From contig NZ_VRKW01000011.1 of the NCBI RefSeq assembly GCF_009746715.1, positions 62,001 through 126,000 on the forward strand: 64,000 nucleotides of DNA, given 5' to 3'. The stretch is from Ketobacter sp. MCCC 1A13808. Its GTDB lineage: Bacteria; Pseudomonadota; Gammaproteobacteria; Pseudomonadales; Ketobacteraceae. The notes beneath the pieces are model-generated. The model made no database searches. It was not told the DNA's origin and was given only the letters and a program-made list of their open reading frames with translations. A program made the translations under genes and the position numbers. This document shows positions 44,723 through 54,930 of the stretch, in pieces. The first letter of the stretch is position 1, and the number at the start of each line of letters is the position of its first letter.

Positions 44723-46492
44723 ATGAATATGAATTTACCATCGTCGGAATGGTTAAGAAATGGGAAAGGGCTGTCGCGGCGTCAATTTGTCACGGGCGTT
44801 AGCGCCGGAGCGGCCGCATTGGGGCTGGGTTTTAATCCACTCATGGCCACTGCGGCCAAGGCGACTCCGCTTTTGCGCGGCAACCATTTTGATCTGAACA
44901 TCGGTTACCAAAGCGTGAACTTTACCGGAACCGAGGGCATTGCAACTACCGTAAACGGAGCTTTGCCTGCACCCATATTGCGTTGGCAGGAAGGTGAGCG
45001 TGTTACCTTACGGGTAACCAACCAGTTAGCCCATGACAGCTCCATTCACTGGCATGGCATGATTCTGCCTTCCAATATGGACGGAGTTCCCGGTATGAGT
45101 TTTGACGGAATAAAACCGGGAGCGACGTTTGAATATCAATTCGATGTAAAGCAAAGCGGTACCTATTGGTATCACAGTCATTCCGGTTTTCAAGAGCAAA
45201 CCGGTTTATACGGTGCCATTGTGATCGACCCGAAACAGGCTGATCCGGTGAGTTACGATCGCGAGCATGTGATTGTGATTTCCGACTGGTCTGACACTTC
45301 GCCGCATCGTATCTATAGAACACTGAAAAAAATGAGCCACTACTACAACTTCCGTGAACGTACAGCAGCGGATGTATGGCGGGATATCAAGGAAAAAGGG
45401 GTAGCGAAAACCTGGAATGAGCGGGCTATGTGGAATCGGATGCGGATGAGTGATACCGATATATCGGATGTCACCGGATACACCTATACCTTTTTGATGA
45501 ACGGCCTGACTCCAGAGCAAAATTGGCAGGGCCAGTACAAAAAAGGAGAAAAAGTTCGGTTAAGAATAATCAACGCTGCGGCGATGACGATTTTTGACTT
45601 CCGTATTCCGGGTTTGAAGATGAAAGTGGTGGCCAGCGACGGACAGAATATTGATCCGGTAACGGTGGATGAATTTCGCATCGGCGTGGCTGAAACCTAT
45701 GATGTTGTAGTGGAACCGGAAGGCGATAATGCCTATAGCCTGTTTGCCCAGAGTATGGATCGCAGTGGATTTAGTTGCGGCACATTATCGGCAGACAGCA
45801 CCATGAAAGCGGCTGTCCCCGCTATGGATGAGGCACCGGTTCTCGGTCATCAAGACATGGGCATGGCGCATCATTCCGGACATGAGATGGGCGAAATGGA
45901 CCACCATTCTGGTGATCATATGGAGCATGTAAACATAGCCAGCGCCGGTTTCGGTAGCTCAAGTTCAATCGTGCATAGTAACACCGAGTTTGGTCCTCAT
46001 GTTGATATGAGAGCGTCTATGCCGGTCAGTGGTTTGCGGGATCCAGGCGTAGGTCTGCGTGACCATATGAAACGGTACGGCCGCAAGGTGTTGACCTATT
46101 ACGATCTTTGCAACTATTACCCGACACAGGACAAGCGCGATCCGCAGCGGGAAATACAATTGCATTTGACCGGTAATATGAGTCGCTATATGTGGTCTAT
46201 TAACGGGACTAACTTTGCCGATGCCGAACCCTTACAACTGAAATACGGGGAGCGAATCCGGATTATTCTGGTCAACGACACCATGATGACGCACCCCATT
46301 CATTTGCATGGTATGTGGAGTGAGCTGGAGACTGAAGACGCAAACTATATTCCGAAAAAACACACGCTACTAGTGCAGCCTGGGTCCACAATAAGTTACC
46401 TGGTGAATGTGGATGCCAGAGGTCGCTGGGCTTATCACTGTCACTTGCTTTACCACATGCCTGGCATGATGCGTGAAGTAAACGTGGTTTAG
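44723..46492 (+). CDS. pcoA: Copper-resistance multicopper oxidase
   Basis: I chose ATG 44723 because gagga lies seven bases before it and a Tat signal (LSRRQFVTGVSAGAAALGLG) follows; an upstream TTG at 44672 is unlikely. The 589-residue periplasmic enzyme oxidises Cu(I). Copper-ligand motifs are all present: SIHWHGMI, YWYHSHSG, HPIHLHGMW and HCHLLYHMPGMM. A Met/His-rich insert (about 385-425: GMAHHSGHEMGEMDHHSG) is typical of the CopA/PcoA family. copB follows 12 bases downstream. Confidence 0.96.
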   Translation: MNMNLPSSEWLRNGKGLSRRQFVTGVSAGAAALGLGFNPLMATAAKATPLLRGNHFDLNIGYQSVNFTGTEGIATTVNGALPAPILRWQEGERVTLRVTNQLAHDSSIHWHGMILPSNMDGVPGMSFDGIKPGATFEYQFDVKQSGTYWYHSHSGFQEQTGLYGAIVIDPKQADPVSYDREHVIVISDWSDTSPHRIYRTLKKMSHYYNFRERTAADVWRDIKEKGVAKTWNERAMWNRMRMSDTDISDVTGYTYTFLMNGLTPEQNWQGQYKKGEKVRLRIINAAAMTIFDFRIPGLKMKVVASDGQNIDPVTVDEFRIGVAETYDVVVEPEGDNAYSLFAQSMDRSGFSCGTLSADSTMKAAVPAMDEAPVLGHQDMGMAHHSGHEMGEMDHHSGDHMEHVNIASAGFGSSSSIVHSNTEFGPHVDMRASMPVSGLRDPGVGLRDHMKRYGRKVLTYYDLCNYYPTQDKRDPQREIQLHLTGNMSRYMWSINGTNFADAEPLQLKYGERIRIILVNDTMMTHPIHLHGMWSELETEDANYIPKKHTLLVQPGSTISYLVNVDARGRWAYHCHLLYHMPGMMREVNVV

Positions 46493-46504
46493 GGGGGAGT
46501 GACA

Positions 46505-47200
46505 ATGAAATACACAGTCCTGTTTATGGTACTTTTTTTGTCGGCCACCGTCGGCGCTCATGAATCAGATGACCCTTTCATTACCACGGTCAGAGTTTCC
46601 CAATTTGAAATAAGAGAGGCAGATAATGAAAACCCACTGATCTTGGAAGGCGACGTCTGGGTCGGTTACGATCTGCATAAATTCGGTATTAAAGTGGATC
46701 TGGAACAGCCGGATGAAGCGCTGGAACACGTCGAACTACAGGCTCTTTATAGTCGCGCTATTTCACCGTATTGGAATTTGCAGATGGGCTATCGCGTTGA
46801 TGTTGAACCCGCACCGGATCAAGATTGGTTCGTGCTGGGTTTGCAGGGATTGGCGCCGTATCTTTTCGAATTGGAGGCGAGCTTGTTTGTAGGCGATGAA
46901 AACAGGATCGGCTTGAGAATGAATGCAGAATATGAATTACTGTTAACACAGCAATGGATTTTGAGCCCGGAACTGGAAATGAATTTCTACGGGCAGAATG
47001 ACCCGCCTTTGGAAACTGGATCGGGACTTTCAGATGCCGAGATCGGGTTGCGATTGAGATATGAAATTCGCCGTGAATTTGCACCTTATTTAGGCATTAG
47101 CAGTAAAAAATGGTTTGGCAACGCTGCAAATTATCGGCGAGACGGCGCTGAAAAAACAACAGCTACAGAGTGGTTGATTGGTGTTAAAGCCTGGTATTAA
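46505..47200 (+). CDS. pcoB: Copper-resistance outer-membrane protein CopB
   Basis: The 231-residue protein has a signal peptide (MKYTVLFMVLFLSATVGA) and then a beta-barrel with the family motifs LEGDVWVGYDLHKF, LQALYSRAISPYW and LRYEIRREFAPYLG. It is shorter than many CopB proteins because it lacks the long N-terminal Met-rich segment. ATG 46505 is preferred over GTG 46499 because it stands at proper distance from ggggggag. It works with the multicopper oxidase upstream. Confidence 0.93.
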   Translation: MKYTVLFMVLFLSATVGAHESDDPFITTVRVSQFEIREADNENPLILEGDVWVGYDLHKFGIKVDLEQPDEALEHVELQALYSRAISPYWNLQMGYRVDVEPAPDQDWFVLGLQGLAPYLFELEASLFVGDENRIGLRMNAEYELLLTQQWILSPELEMNFYGQNDPPLETGSGLSDAEIGLRLRYEIRREFAPYLGISSKKWFGNAANYRRDGAEKTTATEWLIGVKAWY

Positions 47201-47232
47201 ATTAAAGACGATCTTTGATCAGGAAACTCAAT

Positions 47233-47754
47233 ATGAAAAATTCAATTGTGAAAAAGCGATATAAAACCCTATCTGAAAGATGGATATCGCTTGCGATAGT
47301 GTTGTTTGCGCTGGCCGCGTGCTCGGAGAAAGAAGTTCCGGACACGGTTGCCAATTCACTGGAACTGGACGTGTACAAATCCGAGACCTGTGGATGTTGC
47401 GGTGCCTGGATTGAACATCTGGAAGCCCATGGCGCTAAGGTAAGTGTTCATCATCCGCAGGATCTTTCTGCAATTAAGGCGCAGTTCGGTGTAGGCAATT
47501 TGTATGAATCCTGCCATACGGGTGTGTCAAAGCAAGGTTACGTGTTTGAAGGGCATATACCGGCAAAATACATTCAACAGTTTTTAGCACAACCTCCGGC
47601 AAATGCCTTGGGGTTGTCTGTACCGGGAATGCCTTTGGGCAGTCCGGGTATGGAGATGAACGATCGCTTCCAGCCCTATGAAATTGTGTTGATGAAAAAA
47701 GACGGCACTTACTCAACGTACGCCAAAATAGAATCGATGGAAGACCAGTATTAA
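47233..47754 (+). CDS. DUF411 metal-binding lipoprotein
   Basis: The 173-residue product starts at ATG 47233 with aggaaa upstream. It has a lipoprotein signal with lipobox LAAC, and a DUF411 domain with the CGCCGAW metal site and a second conserved CHTG. Members of this family accompany copper and silver resistance operons and are thought to bind metal in the periplasm. It is followed after 15 bases by the P-type ATPase gene. Confidence 0.9.
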   Translation: MKNSIVKKRYKTLSERWISLAIVLFALAACSEKEVPDTVANSLELDVYKSETCGCCGAWIEHLEAHGAKVSVHHPQDLSAIKAQFGVGNLYESCHTGVSKQGYVFEGHIPAKYIQQFLAQPPANALGLSVPGMPLGSPGMEMNDRFQPYEIVLMKKDGTYSTYAKIESMEDQY

Positions 47755-47769
47755 ACTCAGGGTAAGCCA

Positions 47770-50025
47770 ATGAATGATGTGACGGACAGTCAGGAACTGA
47801 TTATCGAAGGCGCTAGTTGCGGCAGTTGTGTGAACAAAATCGAAACCGCGCTGAAATCCGTATCCGGGGTCGACTATGCGGAGATGAATCTGGCACAACG
47901 AACGGTGACGGTGTCCGGCAGCGTGTCTATCGATCGTCTGGTTTCTGCAGTAGAGAGCGTGGGCTATGGGGCCAAACCGATGCAATCGGACACCGTAGCC
48001 GACGCCCAGCAGGAGAAGGAAGAATCCGACCAGGCACATTACCGCCGCTTGATGCGCAACGTGTTTCTGGCACTGTCGTTGGGGGTGCCTTTAATGATCT
48101 ATGGCTTAGTCACCGGCGATATGAGTGTTTCCACCGGCCCGCAGCGTATGGCCTGGTCAGTTGTGGGTTTGCTGACTTTGGCCATAATGGCGTTTCCCGG
48201 CAGACATTTTTATGTGGGTGCCTGGCATTCTTTCAAAAATCATTCTGCCAATATGGACACCCTGATTGCTTTGGGCACGGGAACCGCCTGGCTGTATTCC
48301 GTTGTGGTGGTATTGTTGCCGCAGGCATTGCCGGAAATGTCACGACATGTCTACTTTGAAGCAACGGCTATGATTATCGGCTTGATTAACCTGGGGTTGG
48401 CGCTTGAATCAAAAGCGAGGGGCCGTACTTCAGAAGCCATTAAGCGTCTGATCGGGTTGCAACCGGACACTGCAAGGGTGATTCGGGATGGCCACGAAAT
48501 GGATGTTGCCATAGTGGAGGTGAGACGCGGTGATTCTGTGCGGGTTCGACCGGGGGAGAAGATTCCCGTTGACGGGGAAGTCATCGAAGGGCAGTCCTCG
48601 GTCGATGAGTCGATGTTAACCGGTGAACCGATGCCGGTAGAAAAAGTCCGTGCCGATACCGTCATAGCAGGGACATTAAACCGATCCGGTTCAATGGTCT
48701 TCACCGCGACGCGGGTAGGTCAGGATACCGCACTGGCACGGATCATTGGCATGGTCAGACGGGCGCAGAATTCCAAACCGTCGATCGGGCGAATCGCGGA
48801 TCTGATCGCGGGTTATTTTGTGCCAACGGTGATGATTATTGCCGTTGTGAGTGGTTTGATCTGGTTGAATTTCGGACCCGATCCACAGGTGGCTTTTGCC
48901 ATTGTATCGGTGACCACCATTTTGATTATTGCGTGCCCTTGCGCTTTGGGATTGGCTACCCCGATGTCGGTCATGGTGGGCGTAGGGAAAGCCGCTGAGG
49001 CGGGTGTATTAATTCGCAACGGTGAAGCGTTGCAAACGGCGTCCAAAATCAGCGCCATGATTTTAGATAAGACCGGTACCATCACCCAGGGTGCACCCAA
49101 GATAACCGACATTTTATTGGTGGATGGAGATCGCGCCAGACTATCTGAACGCGAGGTCTTACGATGGGTAGGTAGCCTGGAGGCCGGCTCGGAACATCCG
49201 TTGGCTATCGCCATCGCTGACAGTGTCAAAGAAAAGAATATTAATTTGTCGAGTGTGAACGGGTTTAATGCGATTAGCGGGCAGGGCGTTGAAGGCATCT
49301 GCGAACACAGGCGCTTGCTGTTCGGAAATGAAAAATTGATGCGCGTGCACAACATTGACATCGATTCTTTTACCGAACCGGCTCAACGTCTGGCTTCAGC
49401 CGCAAAAACACCTATTTACTTTGCGGTGGACGACAAATTAGCGGCGATTATTGCGGTATCTGATCCGGTCAAAGCCGACTCCATTGAGGCTATTCGCCGA
49501 TTACAGCGCAATAGAATTCGGGTGCTGATGCTGACTGGAGATAATCGCGCCACGGCCAAAGCGGTGGCTAATCAGGTTGGTATAACCGAATTTGTTGCAG
49601 AAGTTTTACCGGAAGATAAAGCGGCTAAAATCATCGAATTGCAGAATGAAGGTGAAATCGTCGGTATGACCGGAGACGGTATCAATGATGCGCCGGCATT
49701 GGCTCAGGCGAACGTCGGGTTTGCGATTGGCACGGGAACCGATGTGGCCATTGAAAGTGCGGACATTACGCTAATGCGCGGGTCGTTGCATGGGTTGGCG
49801 GATGCGATCGCGGTCAGTAAAGCCACGTTAAGAAACATCAAGCAGAACCTGTTTGGCGCTTTTATTTATAATGTGGCTGGCATTCCGGTAGCAGCGGGGC
49901 TTTTGTATCCGCTAACAGGCATGCTGTTGAGCCCGGTAATCGCTGGTGCGGCCATGGCTTTTTCATCCGTGACCGTGGTGACCAATGCCAACCGCTTGCG
50001 TTTTTTCAAGCCAGCAGCGCATTGA
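47770..50025 (+). CDS. copA: Copper-exporting P1B-type ATPase
   Basis: The 751-residue inner-membrane pump has one N-terminal heavy-metal domain with GASCGSC (residues about 15-21), eight membrane segments, the intramembrane copper motif CPCALGL, the phosphorylated Asp433 in DKTGT, SEHPLA for nucleotide binding, and [11 protein letters not shown]. It moves Cu(I) from the cytoplasm to the periplasm, where the multicopper oxidase can act on it. It is in the same operon as the genes from 44196 on. Confidence 0.97.
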   Translation: MNDVTDSQELIIEGASCGSCVNKIETALKSVSGVDYAEMNLAQRTVTVSGSVSIDRLVSAVESVGYGAKPMQSDTVADAQQEKEESDQAHYRRLMRNVFLALSLGVPLMIYGLVTGDMSVSTGPQRMAWSVVGLLTLAIMAFPGRHFYVGAWHSFKNHSANMDTLIALGTGTAWLYSVVVVLLPQALPEMSRHVYFEATAMIIGLINLGLALESKARGRTSEAIKRLIGLQPDTARVIRDGHEMDVAIVEVRRGDSVRVRPGEKIPVDGEVIEGQSSVDESMLTGEPMPVEKVRADTVIAGTLNRSGSMVFTATRVGQDTALARIIGMVRRAQNSKPSIGRIADLIAGYFVPTVMIIAVVSGLIWLNFGPDPQVAFAIVSVTTILIIACPCALGLATPMSVMVGVGKAAEAGVLIRNGEALQTASKISAMILDKTGTITQGAPKITDILLVDGDRARLSEREVLRWVGSLEAGSEHPLAIAIADSVKEKNINLSSVNGFNAISGQGVEGICEHRRLLFGNEKLMRVHNIDIDSFTEPAQRLASAAKTPIYFAVDDKLAAIIAVSDPVKADSIEAIRRLQRNRIRVLMLTGDNRATAKAVANQVGITEFVAEVLPEDKAAKIIELQNEGEIVGMTGDGINDAPALAQANVGFAIGTGTDVAIESADITLMRGSLHGLADAIAVSKATLRNIKQNLFGAFIYNVAGIPVAAGLLYPLTGMLLSPVIAGAAMAFSSVTVVTNANRLRFFKPAAH

Positions 50026-50051
50026 CGTGAATTCTAAAACAGGAGCAAGCG

Positions 50052-50405
50052 ATGTGGTGGGTTAATGTAGCGAGTATTTTGCTGGTTGTTTTGATTGTCT
50101 GGTGGTTCTGGTTATACAAACCGAAGGGAGCGAAACTCAGCGATCAGAGCACCGTTATCGTGGTTGATAAGGGGATTTACACGCCAGCTTACCTAAAATT
50201 GCGATCAAACCAGCCTGTGACACTGACCTTTTTGCGAAAAGACACCTCACCCTGTGCGGAAATGATTGTTATACCCGAGCTGGATTTCAGCGCATCGTTA
50301 CCGGTGGGAAAAGAAAAAACGATACAGTTACCGGCAATGGAAAAGGGAGAATACCATTTCCATTGTCAGATGCAGATGTATCGTGGCCGGCTCGAAGTCG
50401 TATGA
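50052..50405 (+). CDS. Membrane-anchored cupredoxin-domain protein
   Basis: The 117-residue product has one N-terminal membrane anchor (ASILLVVLIVWWFW) and a small cupredoxin-like domain. Possible copper ligands are Cys in SPCAEM and His/Cys/Met in YHFHCQMQM. It lies 26 bases after the ATPase gene and is the last gene of the copper operon. It may pass copper between the pump and the periplasmic proteins; this is inference. Confidence 0.85.
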   Translation: MWWVNVASILLVVLIVWWFWLYKPKGAKLSDQSTVIVVDKGIYTPAYLKLRSNQPVTLTFLRKDTSPCAEMIVIPELDFSASLPVGKEKTIQLPAMEKGEYHFHCQMQMYRGRLEVV

Positions 50406-50420
50406 TAGGGGCCTGAGTCG

Positions 50421-51437
50421 TTAGCCACCCGCCGATTCCTGCGTGTTTTCAGCCCAACGGGTTTTGATATCGAGGATAGATTCTATTTCCTGTTCCAATA
50501 GTAATACCAGGGCAGGATCAAAGTGCTTTCCGCTCTGTTCCCGTATGTAGTCCAGAGCCGCTTCCACGGTCCAGGCTTCTTTGTAAGGGCGTTTACTGGT
50601 CAAGGCATCGAAGACATCCGCCAGAGCGACTATACGCGCTTCTATTGGAATGTTTTCTCCATACAGCCCATCGGGGTATCCGCTGCCGTCCCATTTTTCG
50701 TGGTGACGCAATGCCACTGTACGAGCCATTTGTAAAAGCGGAAAATCACTTCCCCCCAGAATCTCCGCACCAATAACGGGATGCCGCTTCATGATTTCGA
50801 ATTCTTGGTTAGTAAGCTTGCCTGGTTTGAGCATAATGGCATCGGAAATACCGATTTTGCCAATATCATGCATGGGAGCGGCATTCAGTAAATTCTCTGC
50901 CTGCTCTTGAGTAAAACCGAATGCCTTCGCCAGTACGTAAGAGTAGTGACTCATGCGCATTACGTGCAGACCGGTCTCATTATCTTTGTATTCAGCGGCG
51001 CGCCCTAATTTCTGTATGATCTGCAAACGGGTCGACTTCAACTCTTCGGCATGAACCAAGGATAAATGAGTTTTCACCCGCGCTTTCACAATGGCGGGAC
51101 TTAAAGGTTTGGTAATATAGTCCACTCCCCCCGCATCAAAGCCGGTGGTTTCATCCACTTCATCTTTTAATGCCGTGACAAAAATAACCGGAATGCGATT
51201 GGTTGCAGTATTGGCTTTTAACCGGGTGCAGGTTTCAAACCCATTCAGGTGCGGCATCATAACATCCAGCAGGATGAGATTCGGGTTTTCTTTGGCCGCC
51301 AGCACAATGGCCTCTTCGCCACTTTTGGCAAAGGCCAGCTGATAGGAGTCCTGTAGCATTAACTTCAATACCCGAAGATTAGTGGGTTCGTCGTCAACGA
51401 CCAGAATCTTGGGGCGATGGTTAAGTAGACTTTCCAC
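50421..51437 (-). CDS. Response regulator with HD-GYP output domain
   Basis: The 338-residue RpfG-type protein has a receiver domain with phospho-acceptor Asp58 (LILLDVMMP) and switch lysine in TKPLS. An HD-GYP domain follows with HDIGKIG and RHHEKWDGSGYPDGL, so the GYP triad and metal ligands are complete and c-di-GMP hydrolysis is likely. It starts five bases after the stop of the hybrid kinase gene, its probable partner. c-di-GMP control could extend to the polysaccharide locus through the MshEN-like protein at 7351-8259, but this is only inference. Confidence 0.95.
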   Translation of the reverse strand: MESLLNHRPKILVVDDEPTNLRVLKLMLQDSYQLAFAKSGEEAIVLAAKENPNLILLDVMMPHLNGFETCTRLKANTATNRIPVIFVTALKDEVDETTGFDAGGVDYITKPLSPAIVKARVKTHLSLVHAEELKSTRLQIIQKLGRAAEYKDNETGLHVMRMSHYSYVLAKAFGFTQEQAENLLNAAPMHDIGKIGISDAIMLKPGKLTNQEFEIMKRHPVIGAEILGGSDFPLLQMARTVALRHHEKWDGSGYPDGLYGENIPIEARIVALADVFDALTSKRPYKEAWTVEAALDYIREQSGKHFDPALVLLLEQEIESILDIKTRWAENTQESAGG

Positions 51438-51442
51438 AGCTA

Positions 51443-54400
51443 TTAAACCTCTGTGAGTTGGATATGGAGTTGATTTAATCGGTCGATGGCAACCTCGAAG
51501 TCAAAATCGTTCAGCGCTGCTTCCAGTGCTTTTACCTGTTCACCCGGTATCAAGGACGCACTGTGAGTGATGATAGCTAGCGCCTGGTCATCGCACTGAT
51601 TGAGGCGGGCTGCCTGCAGTAGTCTGTTCACTGCATCGATCAGTGAACCCTTATCTACCCCGGCGTCTGCATTTTCGGTGACCGGTGAAATTTCTTTGCA
51701 AAGGTTTTCCAGCTCGGGTTTGAGCCGTTTGATCAGGTCTTTCAGCGATGCAATACTGTTACTTACTGTGTTGAAGCTTGCTGTCTTACAGCCTTCTTCG
51801 AGGCGCGACAGCAGCGGCAGAAAGCTGACCAGTGCCAGGTTACCACTCAGGCCGTTGAGCCGGTGAGCGTGCTGCTTCAAAGTGCCATAGTCTGCGCGTT
51901 CAAGCAGTTGATGAAATTCGTGAACGTCGGCATCGAACTGATTTACAAATACAAAAAGCTCTTTTGTATAAGTACTTAAATTACCCCATAGGGCAATACC
52001 TTTATCGCGATCGAATATCTGTGCAGTTGACCCATTGGCCGGTTGCGTTTCCGGGAGACTGGCGTAACTGAGATTCATCACCCGTGCGATTTCCACCTGC
52101 AGATAGTCAACGTCAACCGGTTTACTACAAAAGCCATTCATACCGGCGTCCCGGGCTGCTTTTTTATCTTCATCCAACACGCTTGCTGTCATGGCAATAA
52201 TAGGCATGTTGTTGTGTCTGGGTAGCTTACGAATACGCTGACAGGCCGTAAGTCCATCCATTTTTGGCATCTGTACGTCCATCAGAATCAAATCGAATTC
52301 AGTGGTTTTTACCTGCTGTAAAGCTTGTTCGCCATCGCTTGCGCAGGTGACCCGGTGTTTGGCTGACTCCAGAATGAGTTTTAATAGCGTGATATTCTGC
52401 GGAACATCGTCCACCACCAGTATGTGCAGCGGTGGCAACTCGGTCTGCTGAATAAAATGCTCGGGTATCGGGTTTTCGCCTTTTTGGAGCGGCAGAGTAA
52501 AACTGAAACAGCTGCCTTCACCTGGTTTACTTTGTGCTGAAATCCTGCCGCCCATCAATTCGACCAGCTGTTTGCTGATTGTGGTGCCCAGCCCGGTGCC
52601 ACCGAAGCGTCGGTCCATGGAGGAATCTGCTTGGGTGAAAGGATCAAAGATCGCTTCAATTCTTTCTGCATCAATACCGATGCCGGTATCGGTAACACGA
52701 AATTCAACCCACTGATCACGCAGGGGCGTAACGTCGACACTGACTGTACCTTGCTCCGTGAATTTAACGGCATTACCGATCAGGTTCATAAGCACCTGAC
52801 GAATCCGGTCCGGTGCACCTTGATAGAATTCATCCAGCGTTTCGTCAATATGCATTTCCAGTGTCAGGCCCTTATTGCGGGCCTGAATCCAGAGCGTTGA
52901 CACCACCGAATCGATCAGACCGGAGAGGGAAAAATCACGCAACTCCAGCGTCATTTTTCCTTTCTCTAATTTGGCGCTATCCAGAATGTCATCCAGTAGA
53001 TGCAGTAGCGAGCGGGCTGAACCGCGCAAGGTTGATAGATATTTGTTCTGATCGGCGTCCAGTTTGGTGGTCATTAAAATATCGCTGAAACCGATAATTG
53101 CATTCATGGGTGTGCGGATTTCGTGGCTCATATTGGCAAGAAATGCACTGCGAGCCAAGGCAGCCTGTTCCGCTTTCACTTTGGCGTTGATCAACTCTAT
53201 GTCGAGTTCTTTCCTTGCGGTGATATCCATAATGAAGCCATCCAGCCAGGCAATGCCGCCGTCTTCATTTAATACGTTGCCGCCATTGTCCTGCACCCAG
53301 CGTACAGTGCCATCGCGGTGAATAATGCGGTATTCCAGATTGAACGGCGCGGAGTCTGCTTCCGGTTGTCGCACCAGCGCCAGATCGTCGGGGTGAATTA
53401 ATTCGGCAAAGCTGCGTTTGGGATTGGGTAGGCTGAAATCCCGGGCAGGATAACCGGTAATGCGCTGGATGGCATCACTGATGAACAGCATTTCCCAGGA
53501 TTCCGAGCTTAAGCAGCGATACGCAGCACCGGGGATATTGCCGATGAGTGAACGAAAGCGAGCTTCGTTTTCCTTTAATTCGCTCTCCATCGCCAGCTGA
53601 TCACGAATATCCGTCATGAAACCGACGTATAGGCTTTCCTGGGGCAGTTTGACGTGCCCGATTGCCAGCCGGACCGGAATTCGCTCACCATTTTGGTGTA
53701 GCGCTTCCGTTTGGCGACCGATACCGATGAGTTTGTGAATATGGGTTTCCAGATAAGTTTCTATATCCCCGCTGGCCATTTCACTAGGGGTATCCGGCAT
53801 CAGCCGATTGATACTCTGCCCGAGCAACTGGTCGTGCTTCCAGCCAACAAGGTCTTCGGTGGCCGGGTTGGCTCCCACTATGATGCCTTTGGAGTTAATG
53901 ATGACGATAGCGTCCACTGCGGTTTGCAGAATTGCCGTTAGTCGCTTTTCATTGTCGGTGACGGTCTGATGTAAACGGCGATAACGCAATAGCAGATCCA
54001 CCGCAACCACCAGGCAAGTAATCATGATGGTGATGAGGGAAACGCCGATGGCGAGCAGGTTGGCCTGATTATCTGAATTGGGCATATATTCAAAACCGGC
54101 GGGCGGCACAAAGCGCGCTGCCGCCATACCGGTATAATGCATCGCTGCGATAGCCAGCCCCATGACCACGCCTCCGGCAATATCAGCACCGGCCTTCGAT
54201 AGCTTGAGTTGTTTCAGGTTGCGGATAGCGGCCCGTGTCCATAAGGCGACAAACGCCAGCAATACCGCCACCAACACCGAGACCGAAAATATCCACGGAT
54301 CGTAGCGTAAGGCCGGTGCCATGACCATACCGCTCATGCCGATGTAATGCATGGAGCCGATACCGGCGCCCATCAAGACGCCCCCGGTAAGCAACTGGGT

Positions 54401-54760
54401 AAAGGTGATCTGTTGCTTGCTGTTGAGTTGGAGGGCGACTACAGAGGCCGCGACACTGGGAATCATCGACAGGAAAGTCAGCGTCAGGTCGTATTCCACC
54501 GGTGTGCACAAATCGAAAGCCAGCATACCAATAAAATGCATGGCCCAGACGCCACCCCCTTGAGCCAGACTGCCGGTAAACAGGGTGATGCCCCGTTGTT
54601 GCTGGTTGATCGTCGAGCGGGCCTGACTGGATAGATGCAAGGCCATGGAGGACGTGAAAATAGCAATCAACACCGACAGCACCACCAGCCCCGGAGAAAA
54701 ATCGCCGTAGATAAGCAAGTTGTCCGGGGGATAACTAAATAGTTGGAACAGCCAGTCCAT
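51443..54760 (-). CDS. MHYT-PAS hybrid histidine kinase with receiver and Hpt domains
   Basis: The 1105-residue inner-membrane sensor begins with seven membrane helices carrying three MHYT repeats: MHFIGM (74), MHYIGM (137) and MHYTGM (207), proposed in other proteins to bind copper. Two PAS domains follow (about 265-390 and 400-520), then HisKA (NMSHEIRTPMNAIIG), HATPase (FGGTGLGTTISKQL), a receiver (LILMDVQMPKMDG) and a C-terminal Hpt domain (QHAHRLNGLSGNL). The phosphorelay probably ends on the HD-GYP regulator downstream. The position beside a copper operon fits a metal- or redox-sensing role. Confidence 0.93.
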   Translation of the reverse strand: MDWLFQLFSYPPDNLLIYGDFSPGLVVLSVLIAIFTSSMALHLSSQARSTINQQQRGITLFTGSLAQGGGVWAMHFIGMLAFDLCTPVEYDLTLTFLSMIPSVAASVVALQLNSKQQITFTQLLTGGVLMGAGIGSMHYIGMSGMVMAPALRYDPWIFSVSVLVAVLLAFVALWTRAAIRNLKQLKLSKAGADIAGGVVMGLAIAAMHYTGMAAARFVPPAGFEYMPNSDNQANLLAIGVSLITIMITCLVVAVDLLLRYRRLHQTVTDNEKRLTAILQTAVDAIVIINSKGIIVGANPATEDLVGWKHDQLLGQSINRLMPDTPSEMASGDIETYLETHIHKLIGIGRQTEALHQNGERIPVRLAIGHVKLPQESLYVGFMTDIRDQLAMESELKENEARFRSLIGNIPGAAYRCLSSESWEMLFISDAIQRITGYPARDFSLPNPKRSFAELIHPDDLALVRQPEADSAPFNLEYRIIHRDGTVRWVQDNGGNVLNEDGGIAWLDGFIMDITARKELDIELINAKVKAEQAALARSAFLANMSHEIRTPMNAIIGFSDILMTTKLDADQNKYLSTLRGSARSLLHLLDDILDSAKLEKGKMTLELRDFSLSGLIDSVVSTLWIQARNKGLTLEMHIDETLDEFYQGAPDRIRQVLMNLIGNAVKFTEQGTVSVDVTPLRDQWVEFRVTDTGIGIDAERIEAIFDPFTQADSSMDRRFGGTGLGTTISKQLVELMGGRISAQSKPGEGSCFSFTLPLQKGENPIPEHFIQQTELPPLHILVVDDVPQNITLLKLILESAKHRVTCASDGEQALQQVKTTEFDLILMDVQMPKMDGLTACQRIRKLPRHNNMPIIAMTASVLDEDKKAARDAGMNGFCSKPVDVDYLQVEIARVMNLSYASLPETQPANGSTAQIFDRDKGIALWGNLSTYTKELFVFVNQFDADVHEFHQLLERADYGTLKQHAHRLNGLSGNLALVSFLPLLSRLEEGCKTASFNTVSNSIASLKDLIKRLKPELENLCKEISPVTENADAGVDKGSLIDAVNRLLQAARLNQCDDQALAIITHSASLIPGEQVKALEAALNDFDFEVAIDRLNQLHIQLTEV

Positions 54761-54930
54761 AAAACGCCTGCGGGTTACTTCACACCAAAAAGTCTAGTCG
54801 AATCGAGCTGATTTGCCGGACCAGGTGGCCAAAATGGCAATATTTAACGTCTATAACCAGTAAAAGATAAGATTTACCGGCAAGCAAACTTATTTAGTCG
54901 TGTTTTTGCCGGTTCGACACCGACGCAGGG

